Shown here: positions 25,101 to 33,195 of the stretch, in pieces | Position numbering within the stretch: the stretch's first letter is position 1 | Layout: every line of letters begins with the position of its first letter | From: Paenibacillus sp. BIC5C1 | GTDB lineage: Bacteria > Bacillota > Bacilli > Paenibacillales > Paenibacillaceae | Direction of reading: 5' to 3' | Length of the DNA stretch: 64,000 nucleotides | NCBI RefSeq assembly: GCF_032399705.1 | Contig: NZ_CP135922.1 | Location: 6,696,001-6,760,000, forward strand | Position numbers and translations under genes: made by a program | The notes under the pieces: model-generated | Seen by the model: only the letters and a program-made list of their open reading frames with translations | Database searches by the model: none | Told to the model about the DNA's origin: nothing

Positions 25101-25337
25101 GCTGTAACTCGTGCAGAGATGGCTGTTATAATCTCCAGAGCCTTGCAATTGAAGGTAGAATCCAGCGCCCACTCAACCTTTGCAGATGATGAACAGATTC
25201 CGTTGTGGGCCAAAGCTGCTGTGGCTGGCTTGCAAAAGTCCGGGCTACTGAACGGCAAAGGGCTTAACACTTTTGCTCCTAAAGACAATACTACACGTGC
25301 GGAAGCGGTGAACTTATTGCTGAGCATACCAAAATAA
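22134..25337 (+). CDS. Large S-layer-homology protein with three phage tail-collar domains and InlB-type repeats
   Basis: 1067 aa, TTG start after GGGGATGAGATC. Order: signal peptide (1-35, cut after KAHA), three tail-collar/Mdp1-like domains (about 41-115, 124-195, 205-282; each has EIRLFPY or a variant, GW, NGQ-type turns and YALPNL or FKLP), a cadherin/VCBS-like domain (about 285-376; GLLANDS, SFTYTPNPNFTGTDSF), two related Ig-like repeats (about 380-500), three InlB B-repeats (about 505-710; AGHTFAGWFTD, LYAKW), a Ser/Gly/Asn linker, a beta domain (about 755-890) and three SLH domains (about 895-1067; GHWAKDVIQQAI, TRAE). SLH domains bind pyruvylated wall polymer, so it is a cell-surface protein; adhesion is the likely role. 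Confidence 0.9.
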   Translation: MSLTLLKKVSIIWLVFLIELSGLWTNFNMVQKAHAAGSEPYLGEIRLFPYSAAPSGWVIARGQTFSITQNTALFSLLGINFGGDGKTTYALPNLSGAAPEGMNYYIAITGIFPPRGESVTGTGNSVLGEVRLFPYTFTPPGWLEANGQDVSKSTYSDLYQMIGITYGEADSTTFKLPSIPKMDDYIHYAISTDPTRLAKNGSGLEYTGEIIPMLVALPTNNWTLANGLALPINQNQALYSLLGTQFGGDGITEFKVPDLNSSQSTLVYYVATAGIFPNLSNSPFPVAVADNYTTLQNTALTISAPGLLANDSYATTAYLKTAPMNGTIVLNANGSFTYTPNPNFTGTDSFYYYVSSNQNGTSDSALVTITVEQNSKPIISGVANGGYYNQVVIPTFDSGTATLNGSAFISGTAVTADGSYTLVVTNNIGSTTVHFIIDTIAPVVLGITNNAKYNNGPTIIFNEGTATLNGSPFTSGTTVQIEGKYALVVTDSAGNITTLLFSFYAPRTISFNSNGGSEVIDQTVSYDDKVIVPADPSKAGHTFAGWFTDSGLSQSFDFDNTTVTNNLSLYAKWAVNAYTVSFESNGGTVVSDQSVDYGESVTAPDVPTKAGHTFAGWYHEAELHTPFDLNTTLIVQDTTLYAKWATNTYTVTFNALGGSVVSDTAVEYGKKLSAPASPSRSGYTFAGWYTDSELKAPYNFDQTEITADLTLFAKWNIISSPPSGGNGGNSSSGTDIPNNNGQSGNSVPSDTSTSSNNGRLTLAAGQAGQVSLGDAIAVNIPAGAMNQELKITIDQIADSSALLANQIPLSPIYELLKNVPQNFSVPVTLTLTFDSSRLQSNQRAELFYFNEQDKVWLAAGKSSVNGKHIQVDVDHFTKFAVLVVEQTKEPVEISFKDVEGHWAKDVIQQAIRIGIVKGYVDGSFKPDASITRAEFTMMLMNALQTEHTEATLSFTDRSNIGSWAQSAVARALQAGFIQGDSKGAFRPNEAVTRAEMAVIISRALQLKVESSAHSTFADDEQIPLWAKAAVAGLQKSGLLNGKGLNTFAPKDNTTRAEAVNLLLSIPK

Positions 25338-25352
25338 CAAGCCATAAATAAA

Positions 25353-25427
25353 AGCCTGCGTTCTGGAAGTACCCTCTCAAAACCGTTTGAGAAGGGCTAC
25401 CACAGAACACAGGCTATTAGCTTTTTT
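25353..25427. terminator. Large bidirectional terminator between convergent genes
   Basis: A long interrupted stem: GCCTGCGTTCTG pairs with CAGAACACAGGC, and inside it CCCTCTCAAA pairs with TTTGAGAAGGG. T-runs follow on both strands (CTTTTTT forward; TTTTATTTAT reverse). On the forward strand its U-run overlaps the last codons of the convergent yfcC-like gene. Confidence 0.85.
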
Positions 25428-26850
25428 AAGAATACTGAATGGCATTTGCAATAAGCATAAATACAATACCCATAGCGATCCACATGACCATCAGCGGCCA
25501 GAAGAATCTAACCCATTTCTGATACGGAATTCCGGATACAGCGAGACTGCCCATCAAGGCAGAAGACGTTGGCAGAATCATGTTGGTGAACCCGTCTCCG
25601 AACTGGAACGCCAGTACGGCAGTCTGACGGGTAACCCCCAGCAGATCCGATAATGGAACCATAATCGGCATCGTAGTCACAGCCATACCTGTACCCGACG
25701 TGATGAACACGTTCATGATATTTTGGAAGAAGTACATACCCAATACCTGCACAGAGGATGGCAGTTCACCAACCATCGTGGACATTCCGTATACTACGGA
25801 GTCAATTACGTTACCCTGATCGAGGACAACCATAATTCCCCTTGCCAGACCGATGATAAAGGCACCATAGGCAATACCACTTGCGCCTTTAACAAATTCA
25901 CTTGCAATGCGACTAGGACCGAACCCGGATACGAGACCAGAGATCACACCCATGCTCAGGAAGAGAGCCGCCAGTTCCTCCATCCACCAGCCTTCTTTGG
26001 ATACACCCCAGATTAACAGGGCAAAACCAGCTACAATCGTAATGATAGTCAGAACATGTGTGATGCGAATCGTTGGCAGTTTGTTCAGATCCACCGCAGG
26101 TGTATCTGCTGCCTGCTCCTGCTCCAGCTCATGCACCAAACCGCGGGTTGGATCAGACTTCACTCTGGACGCGTACCGCATAATATAGATACTTGTCACG
26201 GAGATGAGACACACCAAGATGATCGCGCGCAGCCACATGCCTGAGAAGATCGGTACTTCTGCAATGGCCTGAGCCAGTCCCACATTGAACGGATTGAGCA
26301 GTCCCGCGGTAAAACCACACGAGGCCCCCAGCGAGATCATCGCCGTACCTGTTAGAGCGTCATACCCCAGCGCACGCGCGATGGCGATTCCGATCGGTAC
26401 AAAGACCATGACCTCCGTGGACATACCCATCGTAAATCCACCAACGGAGAACAAGGTGATGAATACCGGGATGACCCATAATCCTTTATTAGCGAACGAA
26501 CGGGCTACCCTGCCTGTAAGAGCTTCAATCGTTCCCGTGCTCGTAATGATCTGAAATGCCCCACCGATGATGAAAATAAAGAATACAACATCAGCGGAGT
26601 CAACCAGTCCGCGAACGATGGACTTGGGGATATCCCACAATCCCGTTGGGTTGGCCTCTACATGGTGGTATGAACCCGGAACGAGCAAGGATTTGCCTGT
26701 TGCTTCATCCTTGACCCGATCAAATTCCCCTGCAGGAATAATATAGGTCAGTACAGTAGCTACCAACACCAAAATGAACAAGATGACGAAGGTATGAGGC
26801 ATTTTGAACCATTTACGCCGTTGTTGTGGTTGTTTTGTTATGTTTTCCAA
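25426..26850 (-). CDS. YfcC-family membrane transporter (AbgT/DcuC-like)
   Basis: About 474 aa with 11-13 hydrophobic helices. FKMPHTFVILFILVLVATVLTYIIPAGEFDR, GMSTEVMVFVPIGIAIARALGYD and FTNMILPTSSALMGSLAVSGIPYQKW are typical of the YfcC family (PF03606). It is thought to move amino acids, peptides or carboxylates across the membrane. The preferred start is TTG 26850 (LENITKQ), nine bases after GAGGG and 4 nt past the M20 peptidase stop; the frame continues to 26898 within that gene. Co-transcribed with the M20 amidohydrolase, it probably imports that enzyme's substrate. Confidence 0.86.
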   Translation of the reverse strand: MENITKQPQQRRKWFKMPHTFVILFILVLVATVLTYIIPAGEFDRVKDEATGKSLLVPGSYHHVEANPTGLWDIPKSIVRGLVDSADVVFFIFIIGGAFQIITSTGTIEALTGRVARSFANKGLWVIPVFITLFSVGGFTMGMSTEVMVFVPIGIAIARALGYDALTGTAMISLGASCGFTAGLLNPFNVGLAQAIAEVPIFSGMWLRAIILVCLISVTSIYIMRYASRVKSDPTRGLVHELEQEQAADTPAVDLNKLPTIRITHVLTIITIVAGFALLIWGVSKEGWWMEELAALFLSMGVISGLVSGFGPSRIASEFVKGASGIAYGAFIIGLARGIMVVLDQGNVIDSVVYGMSTMVGELPSSVQVLGMYFFQNIMNVFITSGTGMAVTTMPIMVPLSDLLGVTRQTAVLAFQFGDGFTNMILPTSSALMGSLAVSGIPYQKWVRFFWPLMVMWIAMGIVFMLIANAIQYS

Positions 26851-26854
26851 TTCA

Positions 26855-28048
26855 TCATCCCTCGTCCTTCTGTTGTTTCCATGCTTCAAATTCATCACGC
26901 ACCTGCTGCAATGCTGCCTTGTCTGCGTACAAATCGAACGCCGTCAGTGCAAGTGCCTTTGCCGCACGGTTTAGCTCAATCATGCCTTCCTCTGCTCCGG
27001 CAAGCCGGGCAAATTCAGGTGTGTGCGTTGTCGCATCTCCTAACCGAATATACGGATGGATTGCGGCTGTAATTTGGCTTACGTTACCGATATCCGAGGA
27101 ACCCACACCGCCTGTTTGAGGTGGATCATGCACTTCAATGCCCATATCCTCCAGGTTCTGCTGGAACAGACCCGCCAGAGTTTTGTTGTTATTCCGCTCG
27201 GCATAGATCAGGCCTTCTGTAATATCTACCGTAGCCCCAACACCTTCCGCAGCATGGCGCACGACGCGATATACTTTGTCCATGACGATTTTCAGCTCTT
27301 CGACGGTCTTCGCCCGAATGATATATACGGCTTCAGCCAGCTCCGGCACCACGTTGGGCGCATCTCCACCCTTGGTAATAATCCCGTTAACCCGAACGTC
27401 ATCCTTCAAATAAGGACGCAGTGAATTTATTCCCGCGTACGCGTTGACCAGAGCATCCAGTGCACTGATACCTTTCTCAGGGGAAGAGGCAGCATGTGCC
27501 TGTTTGCCGTGGAACGTAAAGGTTGCGTCCACACAAGCCAGCGCACCTCTCAGTACCATCGTTTTTTGCTGCGGGTGACACATCATGACGGCATCCATCT
27601 CATTGAATACGCCATCGTTCACCATAATGATTTTGCCGCCGCCCTCTTCTTCAGCCGGTGTGCCAAGAACGATAATCCGTCCCGGAAGATCAGGGCAAGC
27701 TTCCTTGAGCGCCAGCGCTGCGCCTACAGCAGAGGTTCCGATCAGATTGTGTCCGCAGGCATGTCCGATGCGGGGCAGCGCATCATATTCAGCGAGCAGT
27801 GCAATCGTGGGTCCGCCTGACTGGCCTTCCCATACAGCACGGAACGAGGTGTCGAGGCTAGAAATGCCTTTTTCCACCTGAAATCCGGCTGCTTCCAGCG
27901 GTTCGGTTAACCATTGTTGTGCTTGGACTTCCTGAAAACTAAGTTCAGGGTTAGCGTGAATGCGCAGGGATAATACCCGCAAGTCGGGGTCAAGCCGATC
28001 TACGGTTTCTTTGATTTTTTGCTTCATATGAGCCGGGTCAGAATACAT
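26855..28048 (-). CDS. M20-family metallopeptidase / amidohydrolase (AbgB-like)
   Basis: 397 aa. A di-zinc hydrolase of the M20D/AbgB group. Metal and catalytic motifs: GHACGHN (about 98-104), PAEEEGGG (about 134-141; catalytic Glu), MMCHP and the dimerisation-domain KQAHAA; the C-terminal His is in ATTHTPEF. No signal peptide, so cytoplasmic. These enzymes release amino acids from N-acylated or para-aminobenzoyl-glutamate-like compounds. The start follows AAAGGCGGCAAAACAAT. It forms an operon with the YfcC transporter and lies downstream of a same-strand LysR regulator, giving an import-and-hydrolyse unit. The exact substrate is unknown. Confidence 0.9.
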   Translation of the reverse strand: MYSDPAHMKQKIKETVDRLDPDLRVLSLRIHANPELSFQEVQAQQWLTEPLEAAGFQVEKGISSLDTSFRAVWEGQSGGPTIALLAEYDALPRIGHACGHNLIGTSAVGAALALKEACPDLPGRIIVLGTPAEEEGGGKIIMVNDGVFNEMDAVMMCHPQQKTMVLRGALACVDATFTFHGKQAHAASSPEKGISALDALVNAYAGINSLRPYLKDDVRVNGIITKGGDAPNVVPELAEAVYIIRAKTVEELKIVMDKVYRVVRHAAEGVGATVDITEGLIYAERNNNKTLAGLFQQNLEDMGIEVHDPPQTGGVGSSDIGNVSQITAAIHPYIRLGDATTHTPEFARLAGAEEGMIELNRAAKALALTAFDLYADKAALQQVRDEFEAWKQQKDEG

Positions 28049-28423
28049 ATTGTTTTGCCGCCTTTCTTCAAATACAGCATTTCTATATTCAATTCAATCG
28101 AATAAATATACAATCAGATTGGATATATTGTATGTGTGACCAAGCCATAAGTAAATTCAAAAAAATTAAGGAATAGCCCATAAAAAATTTTATGGACTCG
28201 CCTAGATAATAACATATGGATATCATTATATGTCAGTATAATATTGGTTTATTTACATATTGACCAAGACAGCATCGGTATATATTTTGATCTTATGTAC
28301 ATTCTTCGAACGAATACTCTCTTTGAAAACGATACTGTCCAATAGCGATAAAATCCCTTTTTCGATAAGGAGATATCGGATAATTATGCATAAAGCAAGA
28401 CGTTTATTCCGCTCTGTCTGTAT
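28049..28423. promoter_or_regulatory. AT-rich control region between LysR gene and the M20-YfcC operon
   Basis: 375 nt without a gene. It contains a perfect 7-bp inverted repeat ATACAAT (28108-28114) / ATTGTAT (28127-28133), spaced 12 nt and 60-85 nt before the M20 start, which is a candidate LysR-type operator; and a perfect short palindrome CCATAAAAAATTTTATGG (28178-28195). The region is unusually AT-rich compared with its surroundings. I could not assign a convincing -35/-10 pair. Confidence 0.45.
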
Positions 28424-29332
28424 CTAACTTCCATCCACAACATGCTGTGTTCCAGCCGTTTTCATCAAGTCAACAAAGCGACCTACCGTTGCCTGTTGCA
28501 GCACACTTTCCTTATACACCAACCACGTATTTCGCCGCACTCCCTGTCCATTCTTTCGGATCAATTCCTGTTGATGGAGACCATCCGTAGCAGATACGAA
28601 AATACCCGGAATAATGGCATAACCAAGCCCATAACGCACCATTTCCTTGCATGTCTCATAACTGTCCACACGCATCGCTACGGTTGGGGAACATTCATAG
28701 CGTTCATACCACCATGCCGCTACTCCTTCCCGGAATGGACTCACAGGAGAACCACCGGTTTTGGACAAGGGCTCCTGAAATGCAATTTGCGGAAGCTCGG
28801 GAAGTTCATCCAGATTGATGGGTTCACGTGATACAATACAGACCGGTTCATCATGCAGCAGATGTTTCCCCTCATACCATGAATGCTCCCCCCGGATGAC
28901 ACCTACCTGAATTTCATCCCGCATCAACAGTTCCATAACCTCCACACTCAGAGCGCAGGTCACAGCAAACTGTACCTCAGGGTACAGCTCCTTGAACTGC
29001 TTTAACAAGGGAGGAAGCTTGTACAACGAATAATGATTGGCAATCCCGAGGCGCAGCGTTCCTTTGACTTCATTCCGAATGTTCGACAGCTGTTCCTTGA
29101 CCTGGTTAAGTTCATTGAGCATTTTACGGGCATAGATCGCGAGATGCTCTCCTTCGGGAGTGAACCTGGCGCCTTTTAACGTTTTATCGATAAGTGGCAC
29201 GCCAAATTCCTTCTCCAACTGCTGCAAACGGTATGTCAAAGCCGGCTGGGTCATAAACATGCGCTCCGCAGCCTTGGTCAGACTGCTTTCTTCGGAAACG
29301 CTCAGCAGCAGACGGCAGTCCTTTTCATCCAT
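28424..29332 (-). CDS. LysR-family transcriptional regulator
   Basis: About 302 aa. The N-terminal helix-turn-helix is SSLTKAAERMFMTQPALTYRLQQLEKEFGVPL (about 15-48), followed by the linker helix and an effector-binding domain (about 90-295) with GTLRLGIANHYSLYKLPPLL and GLGYAIIPG. I place the start at ATG 29332 (MDEKDC), nine bases after AAGGGGG; ATG 29338 is only three bases from it. It is transcribed toward the M20-YfcC operon and is its likely regulator, probably through the ATACAAT-N12-ATTGTAT site. The ligand is unknown. Confidence 0.9.
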   Translation of the reverse strand: MDEKDCRLLLSVSEESSLTKAAERMFMTQPALTYRLQQLEKEFGVPLIDKTLKGARFTPEGEHLAIYARKMLNELNQVKEQLSNIRNEVKGTLRLGIANHYSLYKLPPLLKQFKELYPEVQFAVTCALSVEVMELLMRDEIQVGVIRGEHSWYEGKHLLHDEPVCIVSREPINLDELPELPQIAFQEPLSKTGGSPVSPFREGVAAWWYERYECSPTVAMRVDSYETCKEMVRYGLGYAIIPGIFVSATDGLHQQELIRKNGQGVRRNTWLVYKESVLQQATVGRFVDLMKTAGTQHVVDGS

Positions 29333-29396
29333 GATCATGTTCCCCCTTCACTTCTCGTCTCTTCAGTATAACCCAGAAAACCTGCGTTAAAGGTAC

Positions 29397-29427
29397 AGAA
29401 AAAGCCCAACTCGATATGAGTCGGGCC
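29397..29427 (-). terminator. Terminator of the two-component/lipoprotein operon
   Basis: On the reverse strand GCCCGACTC ATAT CGAGTTGGGC is followed by TTTTTC. Confidence 0.82.
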
Positions 29428-29479
29428 CGCCATGCTGATGTACTTCTTCTTTCTCTTCTTATACTTCATCGATGACGAT

Positions 29480-30586
29480 TTACTGCGAAATCGTAATGAC
29501 CGAGGTGACAAAGTGGTACGATTCATTTTCCTGTACGGCCTGTGACAGCAAAATTCGATTGCCTTCCGGACTCCAGCTCAGCGGATCAGATGCGTTATCC
29601 ATTTCGGCCGAGATTTGAAACTGCTCCGCGGATTCCGTATTGGAGACGAACAGCCCTTTTTCATCATCACTTTCCGAATTGATTGTATAGGCGATTTTAG
29701 AATCGTCACCGGACCAGCTCGTGCCGAAGATCTGCGTGCCTCTGGCAAGCGTGGCTTTTTCATTCCCTTCCAGATCGGTCAGCACCAGCGCCCGTTTGGT
29801 ATCGGCTGTTTTTTTCACAATCGCCAGTCTTGATCCATCGTTGGACGGAATAACCCTCTCTACACTTTTTAACACCTGCTTCACTTCAGCGGTCTTCGTA
29901 TCGTAGCTATTCAGCTGTCCGTCCGTGCCTGTGATGTAGTAAATCACATTCCCCGAAACACTGACACTGCTTACATTGTAGTTTCCCGTCTTGACCAGCG
30001 CTTTAGTCGTTCCATCCACACTTGCAGATACGATATCCCCATTCATGTTTGGAAAAACGACATGCTCCTTATCCAGCCATGCCCCTTCGAAGACAAATCC
30101 GTCGTCCTGACCAGCTGGTATCACTTCCCCATTGTGCAGGTTCAGAATGAAGCCTTTGCCGGTCGACTCCTCTGGTTCTCTGTAGAAAATATACTGACTA
30201 TCCGGGGAAACAAGTGGTGAGCCTAGACTTACTTCACTTTCCTTCACAGGTGTATCTGTGCCCTTCGTAAGATCATACATGTATAAGTTATGCGGGTAAC
30301 GTTTCTCACCCTCAACCGTGACAGGCTTCATGGACTCGTTTTCTTTATCCGACAAAATCCAGTCATTGCTTAGCCACGCTACCCCGCGCATATTGGATAG
30401 TTTATCGATTTTCTCCAGCTTAAAGCTCTGGTATACCGATGTATTTGTATTGTCCTTCACCGTAATATCCGTGCCGGATTTCCCGTTTTGTGTATCCCCT
30501 GGTTTCGTTGTTCCCCCGCATGCTGTTGCCGATAATAGGACGATTGCCCCGAGCGTGCCCATAGCCGCCTGTTTCCAATTCATCAT
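29480..30586 (-). CDS. Lipoprotein with TolB/WD40-like beta-propeller
   Basis: About 368 aa. The signal MMNWKQAAMGTLGAIVLLSATAC ends in a lipobox (SATAC), so it is lipid-anchored outside the membrane. The remainder has repeated propeller-blade motifs such as LVSPDSQYIFYREPE, IPSNDGSRLAIVKK, SWSGDDSKIAYTINSE and SWSPEGNRILLSQ, as in TolB-type propellers. The start is 30586 or 30583 after GGAGGGACC; the open frame upstream to 30718 has no ribosome binding site. It is last in an operon with an OmpR-type response regulator and sensor kinase (55-nt gap after the kinase), so it may be an accessory sensing or output protein. Confidence 0.82.
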   Translation of the reverse strand: MMNWKQAAMGTLGAIVLLSATACGGTTKPGDTQNGKSGTDITVKDNTNTSVYQSFKLEKIDKLSNMRGVAWLSNDWILSDKENESMKPVTVEGEKRYPHNLYMYDLTKGTDTPVKESEVSLGSPLVSPDSQYIFYREPEESTGKGFILNLHNGEVIPAGQDDGFVFEGAWLDKEHVVFPNMNGDIVSASVDGTTKALVKTGNYNVSSVSVSGNVIYYITGTDGQLNSYDTKTAEVKQVLKSVERVIPSNDGSRLAIVKKTADTKRALVLTDLEGNEKATLARGTQIFGTSWSGDDSKIAYTINSESDDEKGLFVSNTESAEQFQISAEMDNASDPLSWSPEGNRILLSQAVQENESYHFVTSVITISQ

Positions 30587-30641
30587 GGTCCCTCCTGAGT
30601 GCTTTCTATAGACCAAGCATACACATCGCATACTTCCAAAG

Positions 30642-32147
30642 TTATTCAGACTTGTTTCCAACTTGTAAACTTGAATGCGCCAAAGGGAAAACAAGCTGGA
30701 ACGTCGTTCCTTCCCCATGTTTCGGATCGCCCGGCAACAAAGAGATTGTGCCGCCCTGCTTCTCTACAAATTGCTTGACGAGTGATAGTCCCAGCCCGGT
30801 TCCCCCGGTTTTTCTGGCCCTGTCTTTGTTGACGGTGTAAAAGGGTTCAAAGATTTTCTCGCGCGCCTCGTCCGGAATGGGCGTACCCGAGTTGAAGATG
30901 CGAATCACCGCTTGTCGCTCCTGCATTCGCAATTCATTACTTACCCGGATGACGCCTCCCGGCACATTATATTTGATCGCATTATCCAACAGATTGATGA
31001 AAATATGCATCAGGCTCTCCCGATCGCTGCGGATCACCGCAGGCAGTAACGCCAGCTCCATGTTCAGCGTAAACTTCTCGGCTTTGCCCCGCATCCGGCC
31101 ACAGGCATCCTCCAGCAAAGCTCGCACCTCCACGTCTTCTGCCTGATTCTCAAAATCATATTTCTCCAGGGCAGACAAATGTAATACCTTCTCAACCATC
31201 TCGTACAGCCGCTCGGTCTCCTTGCCAATATTGCCTGTGGCATCATCCAGCAATTGTGGATCATCCTTATACATGTCCAGCAGCTCTACATACGCCTTAA
31301 TCGACGTAAGTGGCGTCTTGAACTCATGGCTGATGTTGCCAATATATTGTTTCTGCTGCTGCTCCAAGGCTTGGAGCTTCTCGATGGCAAGCTGGAGCTT
31401 CTGCTGTTCCGCATGCATGGCTTCAATATTTTGCTGAATCGATGTGCTCATGTAATAAATGCCTTGTCCCAGCTCGCCCAATTCATCCTTGCGTCTCACC
31501 GGTGATTCGGTAATATAATGCCCTTCACGAATGGAATCGGCAGACTTCTTCAAGCGAGTTATGGCAACGGCAAAACGATTGTAGAAAAGATAGCCCAGAA
31601 TGAAGCTTAGTCCAACAACCGCAATCCCCGCCCACATAAACAATTGAAGGATACGGGCATAGAACTCATGATAGCTCTGAACCGGATACTGCATGCGTAC
31701 AACCCCCATCTGTCCATCCGGTCCGTCCAGTGGTGCCATATATAGCAGGGTATCCCCCTGTTCGTGGTAAGCAATTTTATTTTGCAGCGCATAGTTCAGT
31801 GTCGCTGTGATATCTGGACTTTCCTCCGACATGATCGATGAACCTACCTGTTGTCCCTTCATATCATAAAGTGCAATGGGCAGACCAGTGGAGCTTGCAA
31901 GCTCCTGAGCCAGCCTGCGGCCATTTTGCTGCAAGAAAACCTCCTGCTCCAGACGAACGGACTCGGTATAGTAAGACTGCCGCACATTCAGATTCACCAG
32001 ACGGGTCTGCTGGGACAGGATAGTCTCGATCTGCGTCTGCTGGTTGCGCTCAATACCTCGCAATACCAGAGAGCTGAGCACAACAACGGTCAGGATTAGC
32101 AATGCGGCCAGAAAAACGCTGAACTTCAGCTTGATGCTGACTCTCAT
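30642..32147 (-). CDS. Two-component sensor histidine kinase (HAMP, HisKA, HATPase)
   Basis: 501 aa. TM1 about 9-30, an extracytoplasmic sensor domain (31-165), TM2 about 166-189, HAMP about 190-243, a HisKA domain with ISHEFKTPLTSI and phospho-acceptor His274, then HATPase_c with the N box NLLDNAIKYN, a short GTPIPDE G1-like segment, and GGTGLGLSLVKQFVEKQGG. Its start overlaps the response-regulator stop by 4 nt, so the two are translationally coupled. The sensor domain gives no ligand clue. The lipoprotein gene downstream may take part in the same signalling path. Confidence 0.92.
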   Translation of the reverse strand: MRVSIKLKFSVFLAALLILTVVVLSSLVLRGIERNQQTQIETILSQQTRLVNLNVRQSYYTESVRLEQEVFLQQNGRRLAQELASSTGLPIALYDMKGQQVGSSIMSEESPDITATLNYALQNKIAYHEQGDTLLYMAPLDGPDGQMGVVRMQYPVQSYHEFYARILQLFMWAGIAVVGLSFILGYLFYNRFAVAITRLKKSADSIREGHYITESPVRRKDELGELGQGIYYMSTSIQQNIEAMHAEQQKLQLAIEKLQALEQQQKQYIGNISHEFKTPLTSIKAYVELLDMYKDDPQLLDDATGNIGKETERLYEMVEKVLHLSALEKYDFENQAEDVEVRALLEDACGRMRGKAEKFTLNMELALLPAVIRSDRESLMHIFINLLDNAIKYNVPGGVIRVSNELRMQERQAVIRIFNSGTPIPDEAREKIFEPFYTVNKDRARKTGGTGLGLSLVKQFVEKQGGTISLLPGDPKHGEGTTFQLVFPLAHSSLQVGNKSE

Positions 32148-32854
32148 ACCAAGCCGCCCGGTTCAGGGGCTGATGCCTTATAGCCAATGCCATATACCGT
32201 TTGCAATTTTTGCTGATCGGTATCACCGATTTTTTTGCGCAGCCGCTGAATATGAATATCCACCGTGCGTGTACCCCCGGCATATTCCATGCCCCACACC
32301 CGGTCCAGCAGATCATCCCGCGTGTATACACGCTCAGGATTGGACATTAGAATGGTCAGCAAATCGAACTCTTTTGGCGTTAAATCCAGCTTCTCCTCAT
32401 TCACCGTCACAGTGCGGTGAGCGATATGGATGCGTAGTGTTCCATTGACGATAGCCTGATTCTTGGGATCATCAGATGGCGAGCTGCTTTTCTCCACGCG
32501 ACGCATTAGCGCCTTTACCCGGGCGAGCAGCTCGCGGATCTCAAACGGTTTGGTCATATAATCATCCGCGCCCATTTCCAGGCCGACGATCTTATCCACG
32601 ATATCATTTTTGACGGTGAGCAAAATAATGCCGATATCCTCCCGGTCCTCCAGCCTGCGGCATACGCCATATCCGTCCAGCTTGGGCATCATCACGTCCA
32701 GAATCATGACCTGGGGATGAAATGAGGCTACCTTGACCAGCGCTTCTTCGCCGTCATTTGCTGTCTCTACTTCATATCCTTCGCGCCGCAGCGCGTAAGC
32801 AATCGCACTGACGATGCTTGACTCGTCATCCACGACCAGCACTTTTTTATTCAT
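32144..32854 (-). CDS. OmpR/PhoB-family response regulator
   Basis: 236 aa from ATG 32854, nine bases after GAGG; an in-frame ATG at 32863 overlaps that ribosome binding site. The receiver has KVLVVDDES with Asp9-Asp10, phospho-acceptor Asp53 in MILDVMMPK, and the conserved Lys in MTKPF. The C-terminal winged helix has KLDLTPKEFDLLTILMSNPERVYTR, LLDRVWG and TVDIHIQRLRKKIG. It is the partner of the kinase whose start overlaps its stop. A sigma-A-like promoter lies just upstream. Confidence 0.93.
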   Translation of the reverse strand: MNKKVLVVDDESSIVSAIAYALRREGYEVETANDGEEALVKVASFHPQVMILDVMMPKLDGYGVCRRLEDREDIGIILLTVKNDIVDKIVGLEMGADDYMTKPFEIRELLARVKALMRRVEKSSSPSDDPKNQAIVNGTLRIHIAHRTVTVNEEKLDLTPKEFDLLTILMSNPERVYTRDDLLDRVWGMEYAGGTRTVDIHIQRLRKKIGDTDQQKLQTVYGIGYKASAPEPGGLV

Positions 32855-32884
32855 CAAAATCATCCTCTATATGTGTCATGAGTT

Positions 32885-32912
32885 ATCGTATTCTTTGGAT
32901 CTATGTTAACAA
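32885..32912 (-). promoter_or_regulatory. Putative promoter of the two-component operon
   Basis: On the reverse strand TTGTTA (32907-32912), 16 nt, TACGAT (32885-32890), with a short leader to the response-regulator start. Spacing is one short of optimal. Confidence 0.4.
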
Positions 32913-33023
32913 GGTATCGCCTGATTAGCTATGGAGGACTTTATGATTTGTGAGGAAAGCCAGATAAGACTGTATTCTCTCAGCTTGGACTTCGCTTCAC
33001 TTTTTTTATACCCCAAAGGCAAC

Positions 33024-33053
33024 AAAAAGAGCCAATCCGTGATTGGATTGGCC
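33024..33053 (-). terminator. Terminator of the MATE gene (distal hairpin)
   Basis: On the reverse strand CCAATCC AATCAC GGATTGG is followed by CTCTTTTTG. It is the second of two hairpins after the MATE gene. The surrounding gap 32855-33195 holds no other supported gene. Confidence 0.75.
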
Positions 33054-33064
33054 ATAATAACAAC

Positions 33065-33110
33065 AAAAGAGCCCATCATCAGGAGGAATGTTCCATCCCA
33101 TGATTGGCTC
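33065..33110. terminator. Hairpin after the MATE gene (proximal, near-perfect inverted repeat)
   Basis: AAGAGCCCATCAT (33065-33077) and ATGATTGGCTCTT (33098-33110) pair at 12 of 13 positions with a 20-nt loop. T-rich tracts follow on both strands (TTTTGTTG reverse, CTTTAAT forward). The sequence GAGCCAATC occurs in this and the adjacent hairpin, so alternative pairings between the two are possible. Confidence 0.6.
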
Positions 33111-33195
33111 TTCTTTAATAAGACTAACGGCTCCAAGTGCGGCGCCTTTTTATTTCTATACCCCGCTCATATCGAAATTACTTTTCATAACATCA

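Noticed and set aside
29335..29526. 63-codon basic reverse open frame (KYKKRKKKY)
   Set aside because: It overlaps the end of the lipoprotein gene and the terminator and has no ribosome binding site.
32906..33136. 76-codon reverse open frame downstream of the MATE gene
   Set aside because: It spans two terminator-like hairpins, has no good ribosome binding site and matches nothing recognisable.
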